This document shows, in pieces, positions 9,027-18,004 of a stretch of 64,000 nucleotides of DNA. Positions within the stretch are counted from its first letter, which is position 1. Each line of letters starts with the position of its first letter. The stretch comes from Stagnihabitans sp038231395. Its GTDB lineage: Bacteria; Pseudomonadota; Alphaproteobacteria; Rhodobacterales; Rhodobacteraceae. Made by a program: the position numbers and the translations under genes. Location of the stretch: assembly GCA_038231395.1 (NCBI GenBank), contig JBBRLL010000008.1, positions 1-64,000 of the forward strand, in the 5' to 3' direction. The notes below the pieces were generated by a model. That model had not been told where the DNA came from, ran no database searches, and saw only the letters and a program-made list of their open reading frames with translations.

Positions 9027-9765
9027 AGGGATCCTCGAACTCGGTGGCGTCGGTGGTCTGACCCAGATTATAGCGCCGATGCTCCAGGTACAAAAGGCGC
9101 GCCTGAGCGTAGCTGTCTGCGCTGTCATATAGGATAGAATCGTAGGTTTCGGAATAGCGTCCGCGTTCATCTATTCGTGCGATCAGATGGACACCGATGC
9201 GCTGCAACCGTGTGGTTTTCGGAAAGATCAACCGGACAGGATCAATCAGGAAGTCCACGATCTTGCCGACGGCATCGCGCTGCGTTGACGGGCCAAGGAC
9301 AGGAAGTTCAAGATAAGAGCCCTCGCCCACGCCCCACACCAACAGGGTTTCGCCAAAATCCGTGGGTTTTTCGGGCAATCCGAATTTCGTGGCCGGATCA
9401 AAAATGCCGCCGATGCCGATGGTGGTGTTAACCGCAAATCGCAGGGTGTTGTTAGCCGCCTTGCCCAGACGCAACTGAAGGATGTCATTCACCACCTCGC
9501 CCGGAAGGTCCAGGTTGTTGGCCAGGTTTCCGATGCCCTTTGACACGGGCTTGGGGATGATCTTGCTGGCGCCTGTCGCCAGTGGCCGGATCACATTCTT
9601 GTCAACAGCCAGGTTGAGCTGATGGTTGGACCGGTTTTCTACCTCAAACGGGTCGTTGATCCCTTGCGTGGCAGGAGCAGGCCCGCATGCCGAAAGGCCT
9701 AGGATGACTAGGACCGCAGCAAACAGGGCAATGCGCGGGGGAGGGGTGGCAGTTCTTAAAATCAT
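9016..9765 (-). CDS. mlaA: MlaA (VacJ) outer-membrane lipoprotein
   Basis: This protein of about 249 residues is a lipoprotein of the outer leaflet lipid-removal system. The start at ATG 9765 gives a short signal peptide with a clear lipobox (GLSAC), so the lipidated Cys is near residue 25. The next residues (INDPFEVENRSNHQLN) and the later NLDLPGEVVNDILQL and FGLPEKPTDFGETLLVWG are characteristic of VacJ proteins. It is the first gene of a two-gene operon with mlaC. It is divergent from the type I secretion ATPase across 154 bp that must hold both promoters. Confidence 0.92.
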   Translation of the reverse strand: MILRTATPPPRIALFAAVLVILGLSACGPAPATQGINDPFEVENRSNHQLNLAVDKNVIRPLATGASKIIPKPVSKGIGNLANNLDLPGEVVNDILQLRLGKAANNTLRFAVNTTIGIGGIFDPATKFGLPEKPTDFGETLLVWGVGEGSYLELPVLGPSTQRDAVGKIVDFLIDPVRLIFPKTTRLQRIGVHLIARIDERGRYSETYDSILYDSADSYAQARLLYLEHRRYNLGQTTDATEFEDPYAK

Positions 9766-9919
9766 CGTCGTACGAGCCGATCCTGGACAATGGTGTGGCT
9801 TTGACTTTTCCATCCCAACCCATATGATGGCGCGCAAGGCAAGACAACGGGCAAGCGGGCAGGACGGGACACGCAAGAATAATCCCGCCGAGCCTGGAAA
9901 TTGGGACAGGAGCCAGCGT

Positions 9920-11656
9920 ATGGCGCAGATTGAGTTTAAGCGAGGCCGGGATGAGCTTGATGCCGCCCGGCGTGATATGCGTGGGTTGCTGTTTACCGCG
10001 TTCTTCTTTTCGATCTTCGTCAATCTATTGATGCTGACCGGGCCGCTCTACATGTTGCAGGTCTATGACCGCGTGTTGGGCAGCCGGTCTGAGCCTACGC
10101 TGTGGGCTTTGTCGGCGCTGATGACGGTACTGTACCTCTGCATGGGGCTTCTGGACTACTCCCGCGGGCGTGTGATGGCGCGGATCGGCGCCAAGATACA
10201 ACAACGGCTGGACCGCCGTGTGTTTGCGGCAGCATTGAAGCGGATGGGTCAGGCGCCGGGTGATCCGCTGGCCTTGGCCGCACAGCGCGATCTGGAGGCG
10301 GTGCGCCAGCTTTGGGCCTCGCCGGTGCTGATTGCCTTGTTTGATATTCCGTGGGCTCCGATGTTCTTTGCGGCCATCTTCGTCTTTCACCCGATTTTGG
10401 GCTGGATGTCGGTCGCCGGCGGGGCGTTTTTGGTGGTCATCACTATGATGAACCAATGGATGACCAAAGCGCCGATGCAAAAGGCCAACGCGGCCACCTT
10501 GCGGGGGGAGTTGTTGTCGGACGGCATCAAGCAAGAGGCCGAGGTGGTGCAGGCGCTTGGCATGACCTCTGCCGCGTTTGACCGCTGGCAGATTGCGCGA
10601 AGGTTTGCGTTGGAGCAGGGGATCGAGGCGGCGGATTTGGGCGGCGTGTTCGGCACCATCTCCAAAACCTTCCGGCAGTTCCTGCAATCAGCGATGCTGG
10701 GCGCCGGGGCCTATCTGGTGTTGAACAACGAAATGGGGTCGGGTGCGATGATCACCGGCTCGATCCTGCTGGGTCGGGCCTTGCAGCCGATCGAGATGGT
10801 GATCGGGCAATGGGCACTGGTCACCCGCGCACAAGAAGGCCGGGCCCGGTTGTCGGAATTGCTGAGCAGGGTGGCCGCCGAACCCGCACATACCGAACTG
10901 CCGCGCCCGCGTGCGATTTTGGAGGCGCAAAGCCTGACAATCGTGCCGCCGGGCGAAAGCCAGGCCGTTCTGCGGATGGTGTCGTTCCGGTTGGAGCCGG
11001 GCCAGGCGCTTGGGATCATCGGGCCGTCGGGGGCTGGCAAATCCACACTCGCGCGGGCGTTGATCGGCGCGTGGAAGCCTGCGGGCGGCAAGGTCCGTCT
11101 GGACGGTGCAGCACTGGATCAGTACGACCCCGACCGTTTGGGCAGTTACATTGGCTACCTGCCGCAGCGGATCACCCTGTTTGACGGCACGATTGCCGAA
11201 AACATCGCGCGACTGCAATCCAACCCCGACGGCAATGCTGTGGTCGAGGCGGCGCGCAAGGCCGCAGCGCACGAGATGATCACCAAGCTGCCCGATGGAT
11301 ATGACACCCGGGTGCAGGCCTTGGGTGGCAGGCTGTCTGGCGGCCAGATTCAACGCATCGGGCTGGCGCGCGCGCTGTACGGTGACCCGGTTTTGCTGGT
11401 GCTGGACGAACCCAACTCCAACCTCGACAACGAAGGCTCGATGGCGCTGAACCAGGCGATCCGCGTGATGAAAGAGGCGGGGCGCGCGGTTCTGATCATG
11501 GCGCACCGGCCTGCCGCCATTCAGGAATGTGACCTGCTTTTGGTGCTGGAAGACGGCACCCGACGGGCTTTTGGCCCGCGCGATCAGGTCCTGAAAGAGA
11601 TGGTCAAGAACCACGGCGAAATTGCGAAATCCGCCAGCCCGGGAGGTGTGTCATGA
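9920..11656 (+). CDS. type I secretion system permease/ATPase (PrtD/HlyB-like)
   Basis: This 578-residue inner-membrane ABC exporter energises type I secretion. An N-terminal membrane domain with about six helices (residues 25-300) is followed by a nucleotide-binding domain. The latter carries Walker A GPSGAGKS, the signature LSGGQ, Walker B LLVLDEPNSNLD and the H-loop MAHRP. It has no N-terminal C39-like domain, which fits the PrtD class that exports RTX-type proteins. ATG 9920 follows AGGAG at 9909-9913; longer in-frame upstream sequence belongs to the divergent intergenic region. Its stop overlaps the adaptor gene in an ATGA junction. Confidence 0.92.
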   Translation: MAQIEFKRGRDELDAARRDMRGLLFTAFFFSIFVNLLMLTGPLYMLQVYDRVLGSRSEPTLWALSALMTVLYLCMGLLDYSRGRVMARIGAKIQQRLDRRVFAAALKRMGQAPGDPLALAAQRDLEAVRQLWASPVLIALFDIPWAPMFFAAIFVFHPILGWMSVAGGAFLVVITMMNQWMTKAPMQKANAATLRGELLSDGIKQEAEVVQALGMTSAAFDRWQIARRFALEQGIEAADLGGVFGTISKTFRQFLQSAMLGAGAYLVLNNEMGSGAMITGSILLGRALQPIEMVIGQWALVTRAQEGRARLSELLSRVAAEPAHTELPRPRAILEAQSLTIVPPGESQAVLRMVSFRLEPGQALGIIGPSGAGKSTLARALIGAWKPAGGKVRLDGAALDQYDPDRLGSYIGYLPQRITLFDGTIAENIARLQSNPDGNAVVEAARKAAAHEMITKLPDGYDTRVQALGGRLSGGQIQRIGLARALYGDPVLLVLDEPNSNLDNEGSMALNQAIRVMKEAGRAVLIMAHRPAAIQECDLLLVLEDGTRRAFGPRDQVLKEMVKNHGEIAKSASPGGVS

Positions 11657-13146
11657 GCGACGAGATGAAGCCGGGCCAAGACCCCGCCAAACCGGGTCCG
11701 GACGCTTCCGCAGCCGAAGGCCCCGCCCGCGTTGAAACCGAAGCGGGCAACGCTTTGGCCAAGGCAAGCGCCACCGCTCTGGCCGCCGCGCACGGCACAG
11801 CACTTTCCACCGACGTGCGGCCACCAAAGCAGCCACCCGGACCGCCGGCTTCACCGAACACATGGTCAACGCGCAAACCAATCATCACCGGTCTGGTCAC
11901 CATCGCCCTGCTGCTGGCCTTCTTCGTCGGTTGGGGCATGTTCACCACCCTGTCGGGCGCGGTCGTGGCCTCTGGTGTCATTCAGGTCGAACAAAACCGT
12001 CAGGTCGTGCAGCACCCTGATGGTGGCGTGGTGGCTGAAATCGACGTGCAAGAAGCGCACAGCGTGAAGGAAGGCGATCTCTTGATCCGGCTGGATGGCA
12101 CCCAGATCAAAGCTGATCTTGCCATCGTCGAGGGTCAGCTTTTTGACTCGATGGCCCGCAAGGCCCGGCTGGAGGCGGAACGCGATGACGCAGAGGCTCC
12201 GGTCTTTCCGCAAGACCTGCTGGACCTTGCCAACACCCGCCCGGATGTCGCCGAACAGATCGAGGGGCAAAGACGCCTGTTCACTGCGCGGCGCGATACC
12301 CAGAACGCCCAGATCAACCAGTTGCAGAAGCGTCTGGACCAGATCGCCTCGCAGGACGAGGGGATCAACGCGCAAATGAAAGCCATCAGCGACCAGATTG
12401 CCCTTTTGCAACCGGCAATTGCCGATCAGCAAACCTTGCTGGACAAGGGTCTGACGCAAGCCAACCAGATCATGGACCTGAAGCGCGAAGTGGCGCGGCT
12501 GGAGGGCAACAAGGGCGAGATGCTGGCCAATCTGGCGCAGGCAGAGGGCAAAGCCACTGAAACCTCGCTGCAAGTTCTGCAAATGAAGGCAACCCGGCGC
12601 GAGGAAGCCAACGCGCAACTGCGCGACATGGGCGACAAGACGGTTGAACTGGACGGCCGCCGCCGCGCCTTGACCGAACAGGTGAACCGGCTTGTGATCC
12701 GGGCGCCGGTGTCGGGCGTGGTGTTGGGGCTGGCCGTGACGACACCGCATTCGGTGATCCGTCCCGCCGAACCGATCATGTACATCATCCCGCAGGATCG
12801 CCCGCTGATCATCGTCGCACAAATCCCACCGATCCATGTGGATGAGGTGCGCGTGGGTCAGGCGGTGCGCGTCAGCTTCGCCGCCTTTTCGGCCCGCACA
12901 ACACCGCAACTGAACGGGTCTTTGACCAATGTCTCGGCTGACGCGATCACCGATCAAGGCTCTCACCAAAGCTATTACCGCGCCGAAGTGACGCTGGACG
13001 CGGGTGAGCTTGCGCGGCTGGGCGAAGACAAGCTGGTCCCGGGGATGCCGGTGCAGGTCTATGTCGGCACAGGCGACCGCACGCCGATGGCCTATCTGCT
13101 GAAACCCTTCACCGACTACGCCAAAATGGCCTTCCGCGAGAACTGA
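11653..13146 (+). CDS. type I secretion membrane fusion protein (HlyD/PrtE family)
   Basis: This 497-residue periplasmic adaptor would bridge the upstream ABC exporter to a TolC-like outer-membrane channel. A cytoplasmic low-complexity, Ala/Pro-rich tail of about 70 residues is followed by one membrane helix (about 76-100). A split lipoyl/barrel-sandwich domain (VVQHPDGGVVAEIDVQEAH; later VIRAPVSGVVLGL) brackets a long coiled coil (about 160-340). The C-terminal beta-barrel (YRAEVTLD, LVPGMPVQVYV) is typical. The start overlaps the ATPase stop by 4 bases. No TolC gene or clear RTX substrate lies next to the pair, so the cargo is unknown. Confidence 0.92.
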   Translation: MSDEMKPGQDPAKPGPDASAAEGPARVETEAGNALAKASATALAAAHGTALSTDVRPPKQPPGPPASPNTWSTRKPIITGLVTIALLLAFFVGWGMFTTLSGAVVASGVIQVEQNRQVVQHPDGGVVAEIDVQEAHSVKEGDLLIRLDGTQIKADLAIVEGQLFDSMARKARLEAERDDAEAPVFPQDLLDLANTRPDVAEQIEGQRRLFTARRDTQNAQINQLQKRLDQIASQDEGINAQMKAISDQIALLQPAIADQQTLLDKGLTQANQIMDLKREVARLEGNKGEMLANLAQAEGKATETSLQVLQMKATRREEANAQLRDMGDKTVELDGRRRALTEQVNRLVIRAPVSGVVLGLAVTTPHSVIRPAEPIMYIIPQDRPLIIVAQIPPIHVDEVRVGQAVRVSFAAFSARTTPQLNGSLTNVSADAITDQGSHQSYYRAEVTLDAGELARLGEDKLVPGMPVQVYVGTGDRTPMAYLLKPFTDYAKMAFREN

Positions 13147-13262
13147 GGCCAGAGGGTCGTGCCAACCGCAGCGTTTTCGCCAAAGCGCCTTGGGTTGGGC
13201 TGATGGGCTGACGCAAGGCCGTTTGGCCAGCCTCGCTGAAGCTTGTCTTTACCCTGTCATGG

Positions 13263-13281
13263 CCTGCAGCTAGCCTGCAGG
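13263..13281. repeat. inverted repeat upstream of the RidA gene
   Basis: CCTGCAG and CTGCAGG form a perfect 7-bp inverted repeat around CTAGC, ending 21 bp before the RidA start codon. It could be an operator or a leader hairpin; nothing else supports a function. Confidence 0.3.
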
Positions 13282-13302
13282 TCATTTCCTATGGGAGGAA
13301 TC

Positions 13303-13767
13303 ATGTCCGCCATCGAAACTCGTCTGGAAGCGCTTGGCATCAGCCTGCCCGCAGCCCCCGCCCCTGCTGCCAATTACGTGCCGTTTGTCCAAGTTGGCAG
13401 CCAGGTCTATATCTCTGGCCAGATCAGCCGGGACGCGACAGGTGGCCTTATCCTTGGCAAGCTCGGGGCCGGTCTGGATGTCGCACAAGGGGCCGAAGCT
13501 GCCAAGACCTGTGCGATTGCCCTTTTGGCGCAAGTGAAAGCCGCTTGTGGTGGCGATCTTGACCGCGTGGTGCGGGCGGTGAAACTGGTGGGCTTTGTGA
13601 ACTCCACCGCCGATTTCACCGACCAACCGAAGGTGATCAACGGCGCGTCGGATTTTCTGGTCGCGGTGATGGGCGATGCCGGGCGTCATGCGCGGTCGGC
13701 GGTTTCGGCGGTTTCCCTGCCGCTTGGGGTTGCGGTGGAGATCGAAGCCATCTTTGAAATCCGCTGA
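13303..13767 (+). CDS. RidA (YjgF/YER057c) family protein
   Basis: This 154-residue protein belongs to the RidA family. Canonical members hydrolyse reactive 2-aminoacrylate and related enamine/imine intermediates from PLP enzymes. The longer variant seen here (about 150 residues, with YVPFVQVGSQVYISGQ near the start and GRHARSAVS...LPLGVAVEIEAIFEI at the end) is a distinct subgroup often annotated only as RidA-like. The conserved Arg lies in HARSAV. ATG 13303 is preceded by GGGAGGA. The next gene begins one base after its stop, so the two form an operon. Confidence 0.88.
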   Translation: MSAIETRLEALGISLPAAPAPAANYVPFVQVGSQVYISGQISRDATGGLILGKLGAGLDVAQGAEAAKTCAIALLAQVKAACGGDLDRVVRAVKLVGFVNSTADFTDQPKVINGASDFLVAVMGDAGRHARSAVSAVSLPLGVAVEIEAIFEIR

Positions 13768-13768
13768 C

Positions 13769-14536
13769 ATGCGTGTCGCCCTGCCTGCGGCTTTTGTACG
13801 TGCGCCGATTTCTCACCGTGGTTTGCATGACCGGACCCGGCGGCGGATTGAAAACTCCGCCTCCGCCGTCCGCGCCGCACGCGCGGCGGGCTACGGCATC
13901 GAGATTGACCTGCAACTGTCGGCAGACGGCGTGGCGATGGTGTTTCACGACGAGACGCTGGATCGTCTGACCGACGAGACCGGACCGTTGAACGCGCGCA
14001 ACGCGGGCGAATTGGGGCGGATCAAGCTGCGCGATTGCGATGACACGATCCCGACCTTTGCGCAGGTGCTGGCACTGGTTGGCGGCGCAGTACCGCTGCT
14101 GGTCGAACTCAAAGACCAGACCCTGACGATGGGGCAAACCGATGCGCGGCTGGAGGCTGCAGTGGCACATGAGCTGGAGCGTTATTCCGGCCCGACGGCG
14201 CTGATGTCCTTTAACCCGCACTCGGTGGCGAATCTGGCCCGGCTGGCCCCTCACTGGCCGCGTGGGATTATCACCTCGGCCTATGATGGCGATTGGGCAC
14301 CGCTGGAACCGGCCACCTGTGATACCCTGCGCGAGATCCCGGATTACGACCGTACCCTTTCCAGCTTTATCAGCCATGAGGCCGGTGATCTGGCACGCCC
14401 GCGTGTGGCTATGTTAAAGGCGCAAGGGGCGGTGGTGCTGTGCTGGACAATCCGCTCGCCGCAAGCGGAGGCAGTGGCGCGGAAAATCGCTGACAACATC
14501 ACCTTTGAAGGCTACGCCGCCGCCTTCCCCGCTTGA
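13769..14536 (+). CDS. ugpQ: glycerophosphodiester phosphodiesterase
   Basis: This 255-residue GDPD-family enzyme hydrolyses deacylated phospholipids to glycerol-3-phosphate and an alcohol. The metal-binding signature is complete: ISHRGLHD with RRIENSASA, then GIEIDLQLSADGVAMVFHD and DETLDRLT. The C-terminal VVLCWTIRS completes the TIM barrel. No signal peptide is seen, so it is probably cytoplasmic. The ATG lies one base after the RidA stop codon, which fixes the start and suggests coupling. The next gene follows after 51 bp and may be in the same transcript. Confidence 0.9.
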   Translation: MRVALPAAFVRAPISHRGLHDRTRRRIENSASAVRAARAAGYGIEIDLQLSADGVAMVFHDETLDRLTDETGPLNARNAGELGRIKLRDCDDTIPTFAQVLALVGGAVPLLVELKDQTLTMGQTDARLEAAVAHELERYSGPTALMSFNPHSVANLARLAPHWPRGIITSAYDGDWAPLEPATCDTLREIPDYDRTLSSFISHEAGDLARPRVAMLKAQGAVVLCWTIRSPQAEAVARKIADNITFEGYAAAFPA

Positions 14537-14587
14537 CCTTGGCCGCCGCAGCACCATCCTACCGGCGACAAGATCATAGGGCTGCGC

Positions 14588-15748
14588 ATGAGGTATGAGA
14601 TCGCTTTGCTGGACGGGATGGCGGCGATTTCTGCCGCCGACTGGGACCGCTTGGCCAACCCGGACGGCGGGGTGCCGGTTGATCCTTTCATGACGCATCG
14701 GTTCCTGCTGGCGCTGGATAAGTCACACTCCACCGGCAAGGGCACCGGCTGGCAAACCCGGCCTTTGGTGTTGTCTGACGCGGGCATACCGGTCGCAGCC
14801 ATGCCACTTTATGTTAAATCCAACTCTCAGGGCGAGTATATCTTTGACCACGGCTGGGCCGAAGCGTTGGAGAATGCCGGGGGCCGCTACTATCCCAAAC
14901 TGCAATCCGCCGTGCCCTTTACCCCTGCCACCGGGCGACGGTTTCTGGGGGATACCTCCCTTGCCCCGATGTTGCTGGATGCAGCCATCGGGATCACCAA
15001 AGACAACGGGTTATCCTCGCTGCACATCACCTTTTGCACGGGCGAAGAGGCGGATGCTTTGGCAGGTCATGCGGGCACTCTGCACCGGGTCACCCAGCAA
15101 TTCCATTGGGAGAACACGGGCTACGCCGATTTCGCCGCCTTCCTCGCCGACCTGTCCTCTCGCAAACGCAAGATGATCCGCAAAGAGCGCGAGGTGGCAC
15201 AAAGCCACGGGCTGACGATCTGCACCCTGACGGGGGATGACATCAAACCCGCCCACTGGGACGCGATGTGGCGGTTTTATCAGGACACCGGCGGGCGCAA
15301 ATGGGGCACGCCCTATCTGACCCGCGATTTTTTCCATGAAGTGCACGATACCATGCGGTCTGACGTTTTGCTGGCGCTGGCTTTCGATGGGGAAAAGGCG
15401 GTGGCGGGGGCCTTGAACTTCATTGGGCGCGCTACGCTTTTTGGCCGATACTGGGGCTGCACGCAGGAACACTCCTGCCTGCACTTCGAACTGTGCTATT
15501 ATCAGGCCATCGACTGGGCGATAGAACATGGGTTAAGCCGGGTCGAGGCGGGGGCGCAGGGCGAACATAAACTGGCCCGGGGTTATCTGCCGACGCCGGT
15601 ACACTCTTTGCACTGGTTGGCCGATCCGATGTTTCGCAAGGCCGTCGCCAGCTATCTTGACCGCGAACGCCACGCGGTGGAGGAGGAGATAGAGGTACTG
15701 ACGGCCTACGGCCCGTTCCGCAAGGCCGCGCAGGACGAAAAAGACTGA
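14588..15748 (+). CDS. FemAB-like GNAT-fold protein (PF04339-type)
   Basis: This 386-residue protein resembles the large family of GNAT-fold proteins related to FemAB peptidyltransferases. The opening ISAADWDRLA and the middle stretch around KRKMIRKEREVA, followed by WRFYQDTGGRKWGTPYLTRDFF, are family hallmarks. So is the end GLSRVEAGAQGEHKLARGYLP. Members are common in proteobacteria but poorly characterised; an aminoacyl or acyl transfer to a cell-surface or small-molecule acceptor is plausible. No signal peptide or membrane segment is seen. It is followed by phhB after 28 bp. Confidence 0.82.
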   Translation: MRYEIALLDGMAAISAADWDRLANPDGGVPVDPFMTHRFLLALDKSHSTGKGTGWQTRPLVLSDAGIPVAAMPLYVKSNSQGEYIFDHGWAEALENAGGRYYPKLQSAVPFTPATGRRFLGDTSLAPMLLDAAIGITKDNGLSSLHITFCTGEEADALAGHAGTLHRVTQQFHWENTGYADFAAFLADLSSRKRKMIRKEREVAQSHGLTICTLTGDDIKPAHWDAMWRFYQDTGGRKWGTPYLTRDFFHEVHDTMRSDVLLALAFDGEKAVAGALNFIGRATLFGRYWGCTQEHSCLHFELCYYQAIDWAIEHGLSRVEAGAQGEHKLARGYLPTPVHSLHWLADPMFRKAVASYLDRERHAVEEEIEVLTAYGPFRKAAQDEKD

Positions 15749-15776
15749 TGACCAACCCTGTTGAATGGAGCCTGAT

Positions 15777-16151
15777 ATGCCCGCCGCATTGCTGAGCCAA
15801 GATGACCGCAACGCACAGCTTCCCGCCCTTGGCGAGACGGGCTGGGGTGCTGTGCCTGACCGCGATGCCATCCGCAAAGTGTGGAAGTTCAAGAGCTTTA
15901 TCGAAGCGTGGGGCTTTATGTCGCGCGCCGCTTTGGTGGCTGAAAAGCTGAACCATCACCCCGAATGGCGCAACGTTTACAACGTGGTAGACGTGACGCT
16001 GTCCACCCATGATTGCGACGGTCTGTCGGCTTTGGACATCGACCTTGCGCAGCGGATGGACAAGCTGGCACCCGATGCCACAATTCAGCGCGACCATTCG
16101 CAGCCGATCACCTGCCTGTGTCAGGACCATGCCCGCAAAGCCGGCAGTTGA
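15777..16151 (+). CDS. phhB: pterin-4a-carbinolamine dehydratase
   Basis: This 124-residue protein dehydrates 4a-hydroxytetrahydrobiopterin, recycling the pterin cofactor of aromatic amino acid hydroxylases. The family motif is complete: AEKLNHHPEW, then YNVVDVTLSTHD, with the paired histidines and the later His and Asp. ATG 15777 is preferred to ATG 15765 because GGAG at 15767-15770 is well spaced only for the former. No phenylalanine hydroxylase gene is visible nearby. In many bacteria these proteins are kept for folate or molybdopterin-related roles, so the in vivo partner is uncertain. Confidence 0.92.
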   Translation: MPAALLSQDDRNAQLPALGETGWGAVPDRDAIRKVWKFKSFIEAWGFMSRAALVAEKLNHHPEWRNVYNVVDVTLSTHDCDGLSALDIDLAQRMDKLAPDATIQRDHSQPITCLCQDHARKAGS

Positions 16152-16217
16152 TGCCATAGCGGTCGGTGTCACGATTGGGGCCGAAGATGCGAGATCCCCG
16201 ACCCCGATGCAAATGGC

Positions 16218-16706
16218 TTACAGCTTTTCCAGCAGCGCCTCGCCGCCAGAGATGTCGCAGACACCCGGATTGTCTTCCAGGTTCAGGACCTTCACCACGC
16301 CGTCGACCACATGCATCGCATAGCGTTTGGAGCGCGGCGCGCCCCGCACAAAACCTGCCGGAAAATCGAGACCGAGGGCAATGGTGACCGACGCGTCACA
16401 GTCCGACGCCATGGTGATCCCGGCTTTGCTGGCACCCGTCGCCTCGCCCCATGCGTGCATCACGAAACTGTCGTTGACCGACAGGCAGATGATTTCCTCC
16501 ACACCCTTGGCCTTGAACTTCTCTGCGGTGCGCACAAACGACGGCACATGGGCTGTCGAGCAGACCCCGGTGTAAGCGCCCGGCAACCCGAAGATCACCA
16601 CTGAACGCCCGGCCAGCTTGCCCGCCAGCGGAACCTCGGTCTGGCCTGCGGCGTCGCGCACAATCAGACTGCCGGCCGGAATTTTCTCGCCCACTGAAAT
16701 CGTCAT
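16218..16706 (-). CDS. peroxiredoxin (Prx5-type, thiol-dependent)
   Basis: This 162-residue cytoplasmic peroxidase reduces hydrogen peroxide and organic hydroperoxides with thioredoxin or glutathione/glutaredoxin. The peroxidatic Cys is in PGAYTGVCSTAHVPSF near residue 48, a PxxxTxxC motif of the Prx5 type. Further Cys residues in MASDCDAS and NPGVCDISGG are candidate resolving residues. No glutaredoxin domain is fused. The start ATG 16706 is followed by MTISVGEKIP, the usual N-terminus. It is divergent from the flavoprotein reductase gene across about 75 bp. Confidence 0.93.
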   Translation of the reverse strand: MTISVGEKIPAGSLIVRDAAGQTEVPLAGKLAGRSVVIFGLPGAYTGVCSTAHVPSFVRTAEKFKAKGVEEIICLSVNDSFVMHAWGEATGASKAGITMASDCDASVTIALGLDFPAGFVRGAPRSKRYAMHVVDGVVKVLNLEDNPGVCDISGGEALLEKL

Positions 16707-16783
16707 ACTTTTATCCTCGTGATTTGCGTTTCCAACAGAGCGGGATATAGGCTGACGTTGAACAATCGACCAGTGGGGGAATG

Positions 16784-18004
16784 ATGGCACATATCGTGAT
16801 TGTGGGCGCGGGACAGGCCGGGGCCGCCGCAGCCGCCAAGCTGCGGAGCTTGGGGTTTGATGGTGACATTACCCTGATTGGTGCGGAACTGGCCCCGCCC
16901 TACCAACGTCCACCGCTGTCAAAGGCCTATCTGATGGGCGAGATGGAGGAGGAGCGGTTGTGGTTGCGCTCGCCCGAGTTTTACGCCGAAGCAAAGATCG
17001 ACCTGATGTTGGGCACCGGGGTTTCGGCCATCGACACCGTGACGCGGACGGTGACGGTGGGGACGGTGGTGCTGGCCTATGACGAGTTGATTCTGACCAC
17101 CGGATCAACGCCACGTCGCTTGCCCGCCGAAATTGGCGGCGCGCTGGAGGGGGTTTATACCGTCCGCACTCTGGCGGACGTGGATGCGATGCGGGCCGAA
17201 TTTGTAGCAGGCGCAAAGCTGATCATCATCGGCGGTGGTTATATCGGGCTGGAGGCGGCCTCGGTCGGGCGCAAGCTGGGGCTTGAGGTGACGGTGATCG
17301 AGATGGCACCGCGGATCCTGCAACGGGTGGCCTCGCCCGAAACCTCGGCCTTCTTCCGCACTTTGCATCAGGATCATGGCGCTACGATTCTGGAGGAAAC
17401 CGGGTTGGACCGTATCCTTGGCGACAGCCACGTGATCGGCGTGCGGCTTAAGGACAGTCGCGAACTGCCAGCAGATTTCGTGATTGTGGGCGTGGGGATC
17501 GTGCCCAACGCGCAAGAGGCGGGGGCGGCGGGGATTGTGCTGGACAACGGCATCAAGACCGACATGCAGGGTCGCACGTCTGCCCCGCATGTCTGGGCAG
17601 CGGGCGATTGCGCCTCGTTTCCATTGATGGGCGCGCAGATGCGGATTGAATCGGTCGGCAACGCGATTGATCAGGCAGAGATGGTGGCGGGCAATATCAT
17701 GGGGGCAGCGCAAGATTATGTGCCGGCACCGTGGTTCTGGTCGGATCAGTATGCCTGCAAGCTGCAGATTGCCGGGCTGAACATCGGATACGACCGCATC
17801 GTGACGCGCGGGCCGGTGGACGGGTCTGCCGGCGGCGCAATCAGCTTTTGGTACTACAAGGGCGACAAGCTTTTGTCGGTGGATGCGATGAACGACAGCA
17901 GGGCATACATGGTCGGCAAGCGGTTGATCGAATCCGGCAAGACCCCGGATCCGGCCAAAATCGCTGACCTTGACACCGACATGAAAGCGCTTCTGAAGGC
18001 ATGA
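16784..18004 (+). CDS. FAD-dependent ferredoxin/rubredoxin reductase-type oxidoreductase
   Basis: This protein of about 406 residues is a pyridine nucleotide-disulfide oxidoreductase-fold enzyme. It would pass electrons from NAD(P)H via FAD to a small iron-sulfur protein. Two dinucleotide-binding motifs are visible: VIVGAGQAGAAAA at the N-terminus for FAD and IIIGGGYIGLEAA near residue 148 for NAD(P)H. A third, VWAAGDCA, binds FAD in the C-terminal part. The reductase C-terminal domain (PWFWSDQYACKLQIAG) is typical of ferredoxin reductases such as ThcD. GGGGGA precedes twin ATGs at 16781 and 16784. Its end overlaps rsmD by 4 bp; the partner ferredoxin is not in the window. Confidence 0.88.
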   Translation: MAHIVIVGAGQAGAAAAAKLRSLGFDGDITLIGAELAPPYQRPPLSKAYLMGEMEEERLWLRSPEFYAEAKIDLMLGTGVSAIDTVTRTVTVGTVVLAYDELILTTGSTPRRLPAEIGGALEGVYTVRTLADVDAMRAEFVAGAKLIIIGGGYIGLEAASVGRKLGLEVTVIEMAPRILQRVASPETSAFFRTLHQDHGATILEETGLDRILGDSHVIGVRLKDSRELPADFVIVGVGIVPNAQEAGAAGIVLDNGIKTDMQGRTSAPHVWAAGDCASFPLMGAQMRIESVGNAIDQAEMVAGNIMGAAQDYVPAPWFWSDQYACKLQIAGLNIGYDRIVTRGPVDGSAGGAISFWYYKGDKLLSVDAMNDSRAYMVGKRLIESGKTPDPAKIADLDTDMKALLKA

